Below, one piece after another: positions 9,417-17,563 of a DNA stretch of 64,000 nucleotides. The stretch's first letter is position 1; each line of letters begins with the position of its first letter. Source of the DNA: Clostridiales bacterium (GTDB lineage: Bacteria; Bacillota; Clostridia; Christensenellales; Aristaeellaceae); the NCBI GenBank assembly GCA_015056315.1, contig SVGN01000009.1:22012-86011 (forward strand), read 5' to 3'. The notes under the pieces are model-generated. The model made no database searches, was not told the origin of the DNA, and saw nothing but the letters and a program-made list of their open reading frames with translations. Made by a program: the position numbers and the translations under genes.

Positions 9417-10172
9417 ATGAACATTACCCAGACCTTTTACGACAGCATGGCGACCCACTACGATAAGCTGTTTCAGGATTGGCAGGCCACCACCCGGGAG
9501 CAGGCGGTCGTTCTGGATCGTCTCATCCGGGAGCAGGGTATGGATACGAACGCTTCCCTGCTGGATTGCGCCTGCGGCATCGGTACCCAGGCCATCGGTC
9601 TGGCCGGCATCGGGTACAATGTGACCGCTTCGGATCTGAGCGCGGGCGAATTGGCCGAGGCACGGAAGCGGGCCGCCCAGAACAATGTATCGATCCGCTT
9701 CAAGCGTGCCGATTTCTGCGCACTCTCCGAAACCTTTCCCAAGCGCTTTGAGGTGATCATCTGCATGGATAATGCACTGCCGCATATGCTTACCCACAGC
9801 GATCTGGAGGCAGCCCTCCGCAGCATCGTGGGGCAGCTGGCCCCTGGCGGCCTGTTTATTGCCAGCATCCGGGATTATGATGCCCTTTTGCAGACAAAGC
9901 CGCCCTATTCACCGCCCTACATCCATCAGACCGGCAAGGGGCAAAGGGTCTCCTTCCAGACCTGGGCCTGGCAGGAGGAAACCTACCGCCTTACCCAGTA
10001 CATCATCGAGGATGAGGAAAGCCTCACGATAAGCAAATTCGATTGTGAATACAGGGCTATCCGGCGGCAGGAGCTCACAGAGCTGTTGTTTGCCCAGGGC
10101 TGCACCCGTGTGGAGTGGCGCCGCCCCGAAGAGACAGGCTTCTACCAGCCCATCGTGGTGGCGGTCAAGTAG
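9417..10172 (+). CDS. Class I SAM-dependent methyltransferase
   Basis: A 251-residue cytoplasmic methyltransferase. Motif I is LLDCACGIGTQAIGLA, followed by the acidic end of strand 2 in VTASDLSAGEL and motif IV-like IICMDNALPHM. The closest recognisable group is the ubiE/glycine-sarcosine methyltransferase-like small-molecule enzymes, but the substrate cannot be named. There are two possible ATG codons, 9411 and 9417; GAAAGGGG at 9401-9408 spaces correctly only for 9417. The gene stands alone, divergent from the ABC exporter. Confidence 0.82.
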   Translation: MNITQTFYDSMATHYDKLFQDWQATTREQAVVLDRLIREQGMDTNASLLDCACGIGTQAIGLAGIGYNVTASDLSAGELAEARKRAAQNNVSIRFKRADFCALSETFPKRFEVIICMDNALPHMLTHSDLEAALRSIVGQLAPGGLFIASIRDYDALLQTKPPYSPPYIHQTGKGQRVSFQTWAWQEETYRLTQYIIEDEESLTISKFDCEYRAIRRQELTELLFAQGCTRVEWRRPEETGFYQPIVVAVK

Positions 10173-10225
10173 GAATGAAGTGCTTGCAATTTACAGTTTG
10201 GCAACATATTGGCTCTGCGCATGCC

Positions 10226-10254
10226 TTGCCAGAAGCCGCTGTGGGTTGTATAAT
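10226..10254 (+). promoter_or_regulatory. Promoter of the DUF951-lepB-lepB operon
   Basis: TTGCCA (10226-10231), 17-base spacer, consensus TATAAT (10249-10254), 30 bases before the first ATG. Confidence 0.75.
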
Positions 10255-10284
10255 AACGCTATATGCAGCGGAGGTGAGACCGAT

Positions 10285-10515
10285 ATGGAAGAGATTCGCC
10301 TGGAGGATGTTGTGCAGATGCGCAAGACCCATCCCTGCGGCAGCGACCGCTGGACGGTCATCCGCATCGGCGCAGATATCAAGATCAAATGCCTCGGTTG
10401 TGGCCGCATCGTGATGCTGGACAGGGAAACCTTCGTAAAGCGCCGCAAGAAGGTGCTGGAGCAGGGCCCGGTGCCCGAGCAGGAGACCCTCCGGCAGATG
10501 CTCCGGCAGGAATAA
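10285..10515 (+). CDS. DUF951 family small protein
   Basis: A 76-residue basic protein of the DUF951 family, common in Bacillota and of unknown function. The family hallmarks are seen: DVVQMRKTHPCGSD, then IKIKCLGCGRIVMLDR, whose CxxC could bind zinc with the earlier cysteine. Family members have been suggested to bind nucleic acid, which the many lysines and arginines would allow. ATG 10285 follows GGAGGTGAG. It is the first gene of a transcript with two signal peptidases, 12 bases before the first. Confidence 0.8.
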   Translation: MEEIRLEDVVQMRKTHPCGSDRWTVIRIGADIKIKCLGCGRIVMLDRETFVKRRKKVLEQGPVPEQETLRQMLRQE

Positions 10516-10527
10516 GGAGGCGCACAG

Positions 10528-11109
10528 ATGCAGCAATACACCAACCCAACAGAGAAAAAGCCGCTCGGGAAGCGCATCGTGGCAGAACTGCTCAGCTGGC
10601 TCAAGGAGCTTGCCATTGCCGCTGTTATCGTGCTGCTGGTAGCCGCTTTTCTGATCCAGCCCGTTCGCGTCAAGGGCGAGAGCATGCTGGATACCCTGCA
10701 GGATGGCGAAGTGATGCTGGTCACCAAGCCCGAATACCTTTTTGGCGACCCTGCCTTCGGCGATGTGGTCATCTGCCATTATCCCGGGCGTGGGCTTGAG
10801 TATTTCGTCAAGCGTGTAATGGGCTTGCCCGGCGATGTGATCGAGATCCGCGATAACACCGTCTACCGCAACGGCGAGGCGCTTGAGGAGCCTTATCTTA
10901 CCCCCGAGCGCAACGATAACGGCTTCGATATGGCCCCCTTCTTCCTGGGCGAGGACGAATACTTCGTTATGGGCGATAACCGGGATTGGAGCCACGACAG
11001 CCGCAATTACCACCCGGACGGAACCCCCTCTGCCATTACCCGGAATATGATCCGGGGCCATGTGCGCTGGGTGATGTTTCCCTTTGGCAGCATCCGTACC
11101 ATAGAGTAA
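10528..11109 (+). CDS. lepB: Signal peptidase I (first of two tandem copies)
   Basis: A 193-residue membrane serine protease that removes signal peptides from exported proteins. One transmembrane helix (about 25-43) anchors it. The catalytic serine S52 is in VKGESMLDTL and the general base K95 in EYFVKRVMGLPGD. The third conserved box is VMGDNRDWSHDSR. The size matches the short Gram-positive type. AAGGAGG stands before the ATG. The next gene is a close paralogue, so the pair arose by tandem duplication and may divide substrates or expression conditions. Confidence 0.93.
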   Translation: MQQYTNPTEKKPLGKRIVAELLSWLKELAIAAVIVLLVAAFLIQPVRVKGESMLDTLQDGEVMLVTKPEYLFGDPAFGDVVICHYPGRGLEYFVKRVMGLPGDVIEIRDNTVYRNGEALEEPYLTPERNDNGFDMAPFFLGEDEYFVMGDNRDWSHDSRNYHPDGTPSAITRNMIRGHVRWVMFPFGSIRTIE

Positions 11110-11133
11110 CAGATACAAGGAGGAATCTGCTCC

Positions 11134-11760
11134 ATGCAGACGCAAGACGAACAGCTCAAGCCCGAAGAGCAGCCGGATAAGCCCCAAGAGACACAGGAGA
11201 CCCAGGAAACACCCGAAAAGAAGCCCCTCTGGCGGGAACTCCTCAGCTGGGTGGTAACGCTGGGCATGGCAGTGGTCATCGCTTTTGCGATCCGTACCCT
11301 GCTGTTTGAGCCTGTCAGGGTGGATGGCGAAAGCATGTGCGATACCCTGCAGGATGGCGAGATCATGATCGTTACCAAGCCGGAGTATCTTATCGGCGAC
11401 CCTCAGTTCGGCGATGTGGTCATCTGCCACTACCCGGGCCGCGGCAATACCAATTTCGTCAAGCGGGTGATCGGCACCCCCGGCGATGTGATCGAGATCC
11501 GCGATGATGTGCTCTACCGCAACGGCGAGCCCGTTGATGAGCCGTACCTTACCCCCGGGCGCAACGATAAGGGCTTCGATATGGCTCCCTACACCGTTGG
11601 CGAGGGCAAATACTTCGTTGCCGGAGATAACCGGGATAACAGCCACGACAGCCGCAATTACTATTATAACGGCATGCCCGAGGCCATCGACCGGGATATG
11701 ATCAAGGGTCATGTGCGCTGGGTCGCCTTCCCCTTCGATCATATGCGCGGTATCGAGTAA
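11134..11760 (+). CDS. lepB: Signal peptidase I (second tandem copy)
   Basis: A 208-residue paralogue of the upstream gene, with the catalytic S67 in VDGESMCDTL and K110 in TNFVKRVIGTPGD, and VAGDNRDNSHDSR near the end. It differs mainly by a longer, very Glu/Gln/Pro-rich cytoplasmic N-terminus (about 30 residues) before the single membrane helix at 40-58. It starts 24 bases after the first copy behind AAGGAGG. A strong terminator follows, closing the operon. Confidence 0.93.
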   Translation: MQTQDEQLKPEEQPDKPQETQETQETPEKKPLWRELLSWVVTLGMAVVIAFAIRTLLFEPVRVDGESMCDTLQDGEIMIVTKPEYLIGDPQFGDVVICHYPGRGNTNFVKRVIGTPGDVIEIRDDVLYRNGEPVDEPYLTPGRNDKGFDMAPYTVGEGKYFVAGDNRDNSHDSRNYYYNGMPEAIDRDMIKGHVRWVAFPFDHMRGIE

Positions 11761-11766
11761 GCAAAG

Positions 11767-11806
11767 AAAGCCCCGTTCTGCAGGAAAAACAGCAGAACGG
11801 GGCTTT
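11767..11806. terminator. Bidirectional terminator after lepB
   Basis: A 15-bp stem AAAGCCCCGTTCTGC with a 10-base A-rich loop, followed by TTGTTCC. It also ends the convergent yccF-like gene. Confidence 0.85.
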
Positions 11807-11832
11807 TTGTTCCTGTGCGCAGGGCTTCTCCA

Positions 11833-12192
11833 TTACCGAACCTTGGCACCGAAGGGGCACAGCGCCAGCTGTGCCAGTTTGAAGCACTGCTTGCCAAAGG
11901 GAATGCCGATGATGGTGCAGCACAGCACCAGACCGTTTACGGCAGCGCCCAGCGCCAGCGGGATGCCGCTTACCAGCAGCCAGAGTATGTTCATGAGCAA
12001 AGAGGGCAGGCCGCCGCCGGGGATCACCTCCAGCCCGAAGGGCCGGAAGGAGAGCTTGGCAAATTTGAAGCATTGCCGTCCGATGGGGATGCCCACCACC
12101 GTCAGGCTCCACAGAAGACCCGCAACCGTCCAGCCCAGCCCCTGCCAAAAACCTGCACAGATAAACCAGATCACATTACCCAGAAAACCCAT
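11833..12192 (-). CDS. yccF: YccF-domain membrane protein
   Basis: A 119-residue integral membrane protein made of two similar halves. Each half has a hydrophobic segment and ends in GIPxGxQCFKxA....PFG (VVGIPIGRQCFKFAKL and IIGIPFGKQCFKLAQL), the hallmark of the YccF family. The function of YccF proteins is unknown. GAGGTGAG stands 7 bases before the ATG, and an extended -10 box (TGC TATACT at 12214-12219, minus strand) lies just upstream. It is a single gene, convergent with lepB. Confidence 0.85.
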   Translation of the reverse strand: MGFLGNVIWFICAGFWQGLGWTVAGLLWSLTVVGIPIGRQCFKFAKLSFRPFGLEVIPGGGLPSLLMNILWLLVSGIPLALGAAVNGLVLCCTIIGIPFGKQCFKLAQLALCPFGAKVR

Positions 12193-12301
12193 ATGTTTCT
12201 CACCTCGCTGTGGAGTATAGCAGAAAACCCTTGTGAAAGATAGCTTTCTTGCAAATCATCATGGACTTCTCATCTTCTGTTCATTATTCTGATTTTTATG
12301 T

Positions 12302-12313
12302 AAAGCACGCTTG
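12302..12313. promoter_or_regulatory. Upstream operator half of the XRE autoregulatory pair
   Basis: AAAGCACGCTTG, a near copy (10 of 12) of the perfect palindrome at 12349-12360. It overlaps the -35 box of the XRE promoter. Confidence 0.55.
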
Positions 12314-12339
12314 ACATACGATGACTCCTGTGATATGAT
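12311..12339 (+). promoter_or_regulatory. Consensus promoter of the XRE operon
   Basis: TTGACA (12311-12316), 17 bases, TATGAT (12334-12339). Operator-like repeats lie on both sides. Confidence 0.8.
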
Positions 12340-12348
12340 GCATCATGT

Positions 12349-12360
12349 AAAGCATGCTTT
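12349..12360. promoter_or_regulatory. Downstream operator of the XRE autoregulatory pair
   Basis: AAAGCATGCTTT is a perfect 12-bp palindrome just past the expected transcription start. Its centre is 47 bases from that of the upstream copy, and both copies are preceded by TGT. Confidence 0.6.
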
Positions 12361-12393
12361 CCATCTCTCCGGGGGAGAAAAGAAAGGAGACCC

Positions 12394-12597
12394 ATGAAGA
12401 ACCGATTGGAAGAACTGCGCCAGCAAAAGGGCCTCAAGCAAGAGGAACTGGCAACGCTGATGAAGGTTTCCCGCCAGACCATCAGTTCGCTGGAGAACGG
12501 GCGCTATAACCCCTCCATTCTGCTGGCCATGAAGCTGGCACGCTATTTCGGTGTTACCGTAGAGGAAATGTTTATTTACGAAGAAGAGGAGACTTGA
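12394..12597 (+). CDS. XRE-family transcriptional regulator (Cro/cI type, small)
   Basis: A 67-residue protein that is essentially one helix-turn-helix domain: LEELRQQKGLKQEELATLM, then VSRQTISSLENGRYNPS as recognition helix and ARYFGVTVEEMF. This is the YozG/PF01381 type of small repressor that usually sits before membrane-protein genes and represses its own operon. Two matching palindromes flank its promoter, supporting autoregulation. GAAAGGAG precedes the ATG. The surrounding 1.2 kb is AT-richer than its neighbours, hinting at acquisition by transfer. Confidence 0.9.
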   Translation: MKNRLEELRQQKGLKQEELATLMKVSRQTISSLENGRYNPSILLAMKLARYFGVTVEEMFIYEEEET

Positions 12598-12601
12598 GAA
12601 A

Positions 12602-12763
12602 ATGGATTTCGTTGTAATGGGCATTTTGGGCATTGCGCTTGTGTTGCTGCTGGTCAGAAGGATCAGGAAGGCGAAAGAAGAAAAGAAGCCCATGGAGCTG
12701 GTTGGTATCGTTGCATTGGCGTTTGCTTTTGTATGTATCATTCTACGCCGGTTTGGCATGTGA
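12602..12763 (+). CDS. Small membrane protein, 53 residues
   Basis: A short gene four bases after the XRE stop, with an AGGAG site inside the end of that gene. The product has two hydrophobic segments, about residues 3-18 (VVMGILGIALVLLLV) and 32-48 (ELVGIVALAFAFVCII), separated by a strongly basic loop RRIRKAKEEKK. No family is recognised. Its position between a repressor and a second membrane protein, with good translation signals, makes it a real gene, but its role is unknown. Confidence 0.65.
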   Translation: MDFVVMGILGIALVLLLVRRIRKAKEEKKPMELVGIVALAFAFVCIILRRFGM

Positions 12764-12783
12764 TTGTAAGGAGGGTATGAACA

Positions 12784-13224
12784 ATGATCTGCAAAAACTC
12801 CAAGTGGAATCAATGGATGGGCTGGGCAATGCTTGCGCTGGGTGTTGTCAGCTTCCTCTATGGCCTTGTCAGCTTTATCGTCATAAAGCCGCAGGATAAG
12901 GCTACCAATACCCTGCTGGGTATGTTTACCGGTTTTGGCTTCGGCATCATATGCGTAGCCATTGGCTACACCATCCGCCAGAAGCTTGTGAGCAAAGAAA
13001 AGCTTGAGCAGGAAGAGATTGACCGCTATGACGAGAGGAACATCGCCATCGTCCGGTCTGCCTGCGCTGTGGGCATGGTAACGGCGATCATCATGTTTGC
13101 TGTGCTTGCCTTCGGTTTTATGGTGATGGGTCTGATGCAGCCCTCCTACATGTGCATTGGCAGCATGTATGTGGTGCTGCTTGTTACCAAGATTGCTCAG
13201 AAAAAGTTTGAAAAGAAAATGTAA
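12784..13224 (+). CDS. Four-helix membrane protein, DUF2178-like
   Basis: A 146-residue protein with four hydrophobic helices in two pairs (about 12-33, 45-63, 88-110 and 115-135). The pairs are joined by a charged loop that includes QEEIDRYDERNIAIVRSA; the DERN-type motif before a membrane helix is typical of DUF2178-like proteins encoded next to small XRE repressors. AAGGAGG lies 9 bases before ATG 12784, which rules out the out-of-frame ATG at 12777. Function unknown; regulation by the upstream repressor is inferred from the operon. Confidence 0.75.
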   Translation: MICKNSKWNQWMGWAMLALGVVSFLYGLVSFIVIKPQDKATNTLLGMFTGFGFGIICVAIGYTIRQKLVSKEKLEQEEIDRYDERNIAIVRSACAVGMVTAIIMFAVLAFGFMVMGLMQPSYMCIGSMYVVLLVTKIAQKKFEKKM

Positions 13225-13235
13225 GGTGGAAAGGT

Positions 13236-13334
13236 ATGTATACATTTTGGAAGGCTGCTTTTCCGTGGATCGTCATCAGCCTGTTTGTGGCTGTGGCCTG
13301 TGCATGGATGGGTACCAAAAAGAAAGAAGAGTAA
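13236..13334 (+). CDS. Tiny membrane peptide, 32 residues
   Basis: Last gene of the XRE operon, 11 bases after the previous stop, with AAGGTGG upstream. The product is one hydrophobic helix (AAFPWIVISLFVAVACAW) followed by a lysine/glutamate tail KKKEE. No homology is recognised; it could be a regulator or stabiliser of the larger membrane proteins, or a small toxin-like peptide. A terminator follows immediately, which supports this as the operon end. Confidence 0.55.
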   Translation: MYTFWKAAFPWIVISLFVAVACAWMGTKKKEE

Positions 13335-13339
13335 CACAG

Positions 13340-13376
13340 AAAGCCCTCCGCAGGTGAGAAGCCTGCGGAGGGCTTT
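13340..13376. terminator. Terminator between the XRE operon and icd
   Basis: A 15-bp perfect stem AAAGCCCTCCGCAGG with a 7-base loop, located between convergent genes. Confidence 0.85.
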
Positions 13377-13402
13377 GATTCATTGTAAGGCAATGACCCC
13401 GA

Positions 13403-14599
13403 TCACTGCATCCGGGCAGCGATGGCATCCAGGAACTGCTCGCTGTTGAGCACCTTGGCTTCGCCCTCGTAGAGCAGCGCCAGGTCCTTGGTCATCTCGC
13501 CGCCTTCGATGGTGTCGATGGTGGCCTTCTCCAGCTTGTCGGCAAAGGCGCACAGCTCGGGCAGCTCATCCAGCTCGCCGCGCTTGCGCAGAGCGCCGGT
13601 CCAGGCAAAGATGGTGGCAACGGAGTTGGTGCTGGTCTCTTCGCCCTTCAGGTGGCGGTAGTAGTGGCGGGTAACGGTGCCGTGGGCAGCTTCGTACTCG
13701 AATTGGCCGTTGGGGGAGACCAGCACGCTGGTCATCATGGCCAGGCTGCCGAAGGCGGTGGCTACCATGTCGCTCATCACGTCGCCGTCGTAGTTCTTCA
13801 GCGCCCAGATAAAGCCGCCTTCGCTGCGGATGACGCGGGCCACCGCATCGTCGATCAGGGTGTAGAAGTAGGTGATGCCGGCCTTCTCGAAGGCTTCCTT
13901 GTACCGGTTCTCGTACAGGTCGGCAAAGATGTCCTTGAAGCGGTGGTCGTACACCTTGGAGATGGTATCCTTGGTGGAGAACCACAGATCCTGCTTTACG
14001 CTCAGCGCATACTGGAAGCAGCTGTGAGCAAAGGAGGTGATGCTGGCATCGGTGTTGTGCTGGCCCTGAATGATGCCCGCATCCTTGAACTCCAGAATGG
14101 TCTGGCGGGTCTCGTTGCCGTTTTCGTCGGTAAAGCAGATCTCAGCCTTGCCTGCACCGGGTACGGCGAACTCGGTGTTCTTGTACACATCGCCGTAAGC
14201 GTGACGGGCGATGGTGATGGGCTTCTTCCAGTTGCGCACGCAGGGAGAGATGCCCTTTACCAGCACCGGCGCACGGAACACGGTACCATCCAGAATGGCG
14301 CGGATGGTGCCGTTGGGGCTCTTCCACATCTGCTTCAGATTATACTCCTCCACGCGCTGGGCGTTGGGAGTAATGGTGGCGCACTTGACGGCCACACCGT
14401 ACTTCAGCGTGGCATTGGCACTCTCTACGGTAATGGCATCGTTGGTCTCGTCGCGCTTTTTGAGGCCCAGGTCGTAGTATTCGGTCTTCAGATCCACGTA
14501 GGGCAGGATCAGCTTATCCTTGATCATCTGCCAAAGAACACGGGTCATTTCGTCGCCGTCCATTTCCACCAGCGGCGTCGTCATTTTGATCAAAGCCAT
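13403..14599 (-). CDS. icd: NADP-dependent isocitrate dehydrogenase (dimeric, eukaryote-like type)
   Basis: A 398-residue enzyme converting isocitrate to 2-oxoglutarate and CO2. The sequence is of the subfamily shared with eukaryotic NADP-IDH rather than E. coli Icd: [67 protein letters not shown] (metal-binding aspartates) and [13 protein letters not shown]. Length is typical (about 400). In an anaerobe with a partial TCA cycle its main role would be glutamate precursor supply. The ATG has only a weak GAAAGGG site about 13 bases upstream; a second ATG at codon 6 is possible. Confidence 0.93.
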   Translation of the reverse strand: MALIKMTTPLVEMDGDEMTRVLWQMIKDKLILPYVDLKTEYYDLGLKKRDETNDAITVESANATLKYGVAVKCATITPNAQRVEEYNLKQMWKSPNGTIRAILDGTVFRAPVLVKGISPCVRNWKKPITIARHAYGDVYKNTEFAVPGAGKAEICFTDENGNETRQTILEFKDAGIIQGQHNTDASITSFAHSCFQYALSVKQDLWFSTKDTISKVYDHRFKDIFADLYENRYKEAFEKAGITYFYTLIDDAVARVIRSEGGFIWALKNYDGDVMSDMVATAFGSLAMMTSVLVSPNGQFEYEAAHGTVTRHYYRHLKGEETSTNSVATIFAWTGALRKRGELDELPELCAFADKLEKATIDTIEGGEMTKDLALLYEGEAKVLNSEQFLDAIAARMQ

Positions 14600-14637
14600 G
14601 TTGGGTACACGCCCTTTCGATTGATGTTACGTTGATT

Positions 14638-14666
14638 ATTGTATCTGTGCCGCCCGCCCTTTTCAA
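14638..14666 (-). promoter_or_regulatory. Promoter of icd
   Basis: Minus strand: TTGAAA (14661-14666), 17 bases, TACAAT (14638-14643). Confidence 0.65.
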
Positions 14667-14724
14667 GCGATGTACAGGATAAGAACAGGTATGGACAGCC
14701 GAAAAACAAAACCCGGGCAGAAGG

Positions 14725-14753
14725 TTTCCTTTCGCCTCGGTTCGTGGTATGAT
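14725..14753 (+). promoter_or_regulatory. Possible promoter of the flavoprotein operon
   Basis: TATGAT (14748-14753) with a poor -35 match TTTCCT (14725-14730) at 17 bases. The transcription start would lie about 50 bases before the TTG start codon. Confidence 0.4.
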
Positions 14754-14810
14754 AATAGCAGCGTACTGCCTGTACACCTTTTCAGGCAGCAAGATACGGA
14801 GGGATCCTTC

Positions 14811-16265
14811 TTGAAGAAAAAGATCATCATCATCGGCGGCGGCGTGGTGGGCTGTGCCATTGCCCGTCAGCTGTCCCGCTACGAGGCGGATATCACCCTG
14901 CTGGAGGGCGGCGTGGATGTGGCCGAGGGGGCAAGCAAGGCCAACAGCGCCATCGTTCATGCGGGCTTCGATGCCAAACCCGGCACCATGAAAGCCAAAT
15001 TGAATGTGGAAGGCGCAAAAATGTACCCGGAGCTGTGCCGGGAGGTGGGCGCACCTTATGGCAGGCCCGGTGCCATGGTACTGGCCTTCCTGCCGGAGGA
15101 GCGCGCCACCGTCGAGACCCTGTACCGTCAGGGCGTGGAAAATGGGGTAGAGGAGCTGCGCATCATCGAGCGGGAGGAGATCCTCCGGCTGGAGCCCAAC
15201 ACCAACCCGCAGGTGGAGTGTGCTTTGCTGGTGCCCACCAGCGGGCTTACCAGCCCCTACGAGCTCACCTATGCGCTTGCAGACCATGCCGCCGTCAATG
15301 GCGTAGCTTTCGTGATGAATGCCCGTGTCAGCAGCATCCGCAAGGAAGAAGGCGTCTTTGTGCTGGAGACCGCCAAGGGCAAGATGCAGGCCGATCTGGT
15401 CATCAACTGCGCAGGCATCGGCTCCGGCGAGCTGCATAACCAGCTCTCGCCCCGCAAGGTAAGGCTGATCCCCCGCAAGGGCGAGTATTACCTGCTGGAT
15501 CATACCCTTCCGCTGCTCTTTACCCGCACCATGTTCCAGTGCCCCTCCAAGATGGGCAAGGGCGTGCTGGTCTCACCCACGCTGCACGGCAATACCATCC
15601 TTGGCCCCTCAGCCAAGGATGTGGAGGATGCCGCCGATGTATCCACCACCCAGGCGGCGCTGGATCTGGTCAATGAGCGCTCCCGCATGACGTGGCCCTC
15701 CCTCACCCTCCGCAATGTGATCACCACCTTTGCAGGCATCCGCGCTCACGAGGAGAACGGCGATTTCATCATCGGGGCCGTGGAGGGCTGCCCGGGCGCT
15801 TACGAGACCGTTGGCGTGGAGAGCCCCGGCCTTTCCGCCGCGCCTGCTATTGCCAAAATGCTGGTCTCGCAGATCGCAAACGAAAACAATCTTTCCGAAA
15901 AACAGGAATGGAAGCCTGCTCCTGTGCGTAAAAAGCCCTTCTATGCCATGTCTCTGGAGGAGCGGGTGGAGGCGGTTCGTGAGAATGCCGATTACGGTGC
16001 TATCGTCTGCCGCTGCGAGCAGGTCACCGAGGCGGAGATCCGTGCTGCCATCCGCCGCCCGGTGGGTGCTACCACCATCGATGGAGTCAAGCGCCGTACC
16101 CGTGCCGGTATGGGCCGCTGTCAGGGCGGCTTCTGCAGCCCCCGTGTGCTGGAGATCCTCGCCGAAGAGCTTGGGATCGACCCCACGCAGGTCACCAAGG
16201 GCGGCGGCAACAGCAGGCTGCTGGTTGGTACCATCGCCCAGACCATGGGAAAGGAGGATGCCTGA
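14811..16265 (+). CDS. GlpA-like FAD-dependent oxidoreductase with C-terminal [2Fe-2S] BFD domain
   Basis: A 484-residue flavoprotein of the glycerol-3-phosphate dehydrogenase / DAO family. The FAD-binding IIIIGGGVVGCAIARQL is at the very N-terminus, and KANSAIVHAGFDAKPG is typical of GlpA-like enzymes. The last ~90 residues form a BFD-like iron-sulfur domain with CRCEQVTEAEI and CQGGFC. No ATG fits: TTG 14811 follows GGAGGG with 7 bases spacing and opens directly into the FAD motif. With the next two genes it forms the common clostridial trio thought to oxidise glycerol-3-phosphate (or another hydroxy acid) anaerobically; the substrate is not proven by sequence. Confidence 0.82.
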   Translation: MKKKIIIIGGGVVGCAIARQLSRYEADITLLEGGVDVAEGASKANSAIVHAGFDAKPGTMKAKLNVEGAKMYPELCREVGAPYGRPGAMVLAFLPEERATVETLYRQGVENGVEELRIIEREEILRLEPNTNPQVECALLVPTSGLTSPYELTYALADHAAVNGVAFVMNARVSSIRKEEGVFVLETAKGKMQADLVINCAGIGSGELHNQLSPRKVRLIPRKGEYYLLDHTLPLLFTRTMFQCPSKMGKGVLVSPTLHGNTILGPSAKDVEDAADVSTTQAALDLVNERSRMTWPSLTLRNVITTFAGIRAHEENGDFIIGAVEGCPGAYETVGVESPGLSAAPAIAKMLVSQIANENNLSEKQEWKPAPVRKKPFYAMSLEERVEAVRENADYGAIVCRCEQVTEAEIRAAIRRPVGATTIDGVKRRTRAGMGRCQGGFCSPRVLEILAEELGIDPTQVTKGGGNSRLLVGTIAQTMGKEDA

Positions 16266-16266
16266 T

Positions 16267-17550
16267 ATGCTGACCAACGAACTGAAGAAACAGGTACAGT
16301 ATGTGGATGTGCTGGTGGTGGGCGCAGGCCCTGCGGGCATGGCAGCCGCCATTGCCGCCCGGGAGGCGGGCATCGAAAACCTGCTGGTGCTGGAGCGGGA
16401 GGAGCACATGGGCGGCATTCTGCGCCAGTGCATCCATAACGGCTTTGGTCTGCACCGCTTCAAGGAAGAACTGACCGGCCCTGAGTATGCCCAGCGGGAT
16501 ATCGACGAAGTAAACCGGCTGGGCATCGAGGTGCGCTGCGGCACCACGGTGCTCAGCATCGACGAAGACCGCTTTGTTACCGCCATCAGCAAGCAAAAGG
16601 GCGTACAGCTGTTTGAAGCCGGTGCTATCGTGCTGGCCATGGGCTGCCGTGAGCGGCCCCGCGGTGCGTTGGCCACCCCCGGCAGCCGCTGCGCGGGCGT
16701 GTATTCTGCCGGTACGGCGCAGAAATTCGTCAATCTGGAGGGCTATATGCCCGGTAAACGGGTGGTCATCCTCGGCAGCGGCGATATCGGCCTCATCATG
16801 GCCCGGCGCATGACGCTGCAGGGGGCAAAGGTGCTGGCCTGCGTGGAGATCATGCCCTATTCCGGGGGCCTGAACCGCAATATCGTGCAGTGCCTGGAGG
16901 ATTACGACATCCCGCTTCTGCTGAGCCATACCGTGGTGGATATCCAGGGCAAGGATCGCCTCAGCGGCGTTACCATCGCCAAGGTGGATGAGAAGCGTAA
17001 CCCCATCCCGGGCACGGAACAGCATTTCGATTGCGATACCCTGCTCCTTTCGGTGGGCCTGATCCCTGAAAACGAGCTCACGCAGCAGGCGGGCGTGGAG
17101 ATGTCTCCCACCACCCAGGGCGCTGTGGTGGATGATAGCTTGCAGACCAGCCGGGAGGGCATCTTTGCCTGCGGTAACGTACTGCATGTGCATGATCTGG
17201 TAGACTTCGTAAGCGCAGAGAGCTTCCGTGCGGGCAAGGCGGCTGCCGAGTTTGTACAGGGCAAGCAGCGCAAGGGCCGCTATGTTGCCCTGAAGGATGG
17301 CAATGGTGTGCGCGGCGTGGTGCCCCAGCGGCTGCTGATCCCGGAGGCGGAAGCGGAGGGCGTGCAGGTCATGTTCCGCCCCGCTGCTGTATACGAGAAC
17401 GCCACGGTTGTGGTCTCCTGCGGCGGCAGGGAACTGCTGCGCCAGCGCAAGCGCATATTCACTCCCGGCGAGATGGCCGAGCTTACCCTGAAGCCGGATG
17501 CGGTCGCCGCGATCGATGGCGATACCGTAACTGTAGAGATCAATCCCTGA
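16267..17550 (+). CDS. FAD/NAD(P)-dependent oxidoreductase, partner of the GlpA-like protein
   Basis: A 427-residue flavoprotein with the FAD site DVLVVGAGPAGMAAAIAA, an internal NAD(P) site KRVVILGSGDIGLIMARR, and GIFACGNVLHVHDLVD near the C-terminus, as in the pyridine nucleotide-disulfide oxidoreductase fold but without a CxxC redox pair. It probably passes electrons between the GlpA-like subunit and NAD(P)H or another carrier. AAGGAGG ends exactly where ATG 16258 begins, so the start is ATG 16267, one base after the previous stop. Translational coupling with both neighbours is clear. Confidence 0.82.
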   Translation: MLTNELKKQVQYVDVLVVGAGPAGMAAAIAAREAGIENLLVLEREEHMGGILRQCIHNGFGLHRFKEELTGPEYAQRDIDEVNRLGIEVRCGTTVLSIDEDRFVTAISKQKGVQLFEAGAIVLAMGCRERPRGALATPGSRCAGVYSAGTAQKFVNLEGYMPGKRVVILGSGDIGLIMARRMTLQGAKVLACVEIMPYSGGLNRNIVQCLEDYDIPLLLSHTVVDIQGKDRLSGVTIAKVDEKRNPIPGTEQHFDCDTLLLSVGLIPENELTQQAGVEMSPTTQGAVVDDSLQTSREGIFACGNVLHVHDLVDFVSAESFRAGKAAAEFVQGKQRKGRYVALKDGNGVRGVVPQRLLIPEAEAEGVQVMFRPAAVYENATVVVSCGGRELLRQRKRIFTPGEMAELTLKPDAVAAIDGDTVTVEINP

Positions 17551-17563
17551 GGAGGCTTGCCAT

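Noticed and set aside
12777..12899. Start of an alternative frame at ATG 12777
   Set aside because: The SD fits ATG 12784 better, and only the latter frame gives a coherent four-helix membrane protein.
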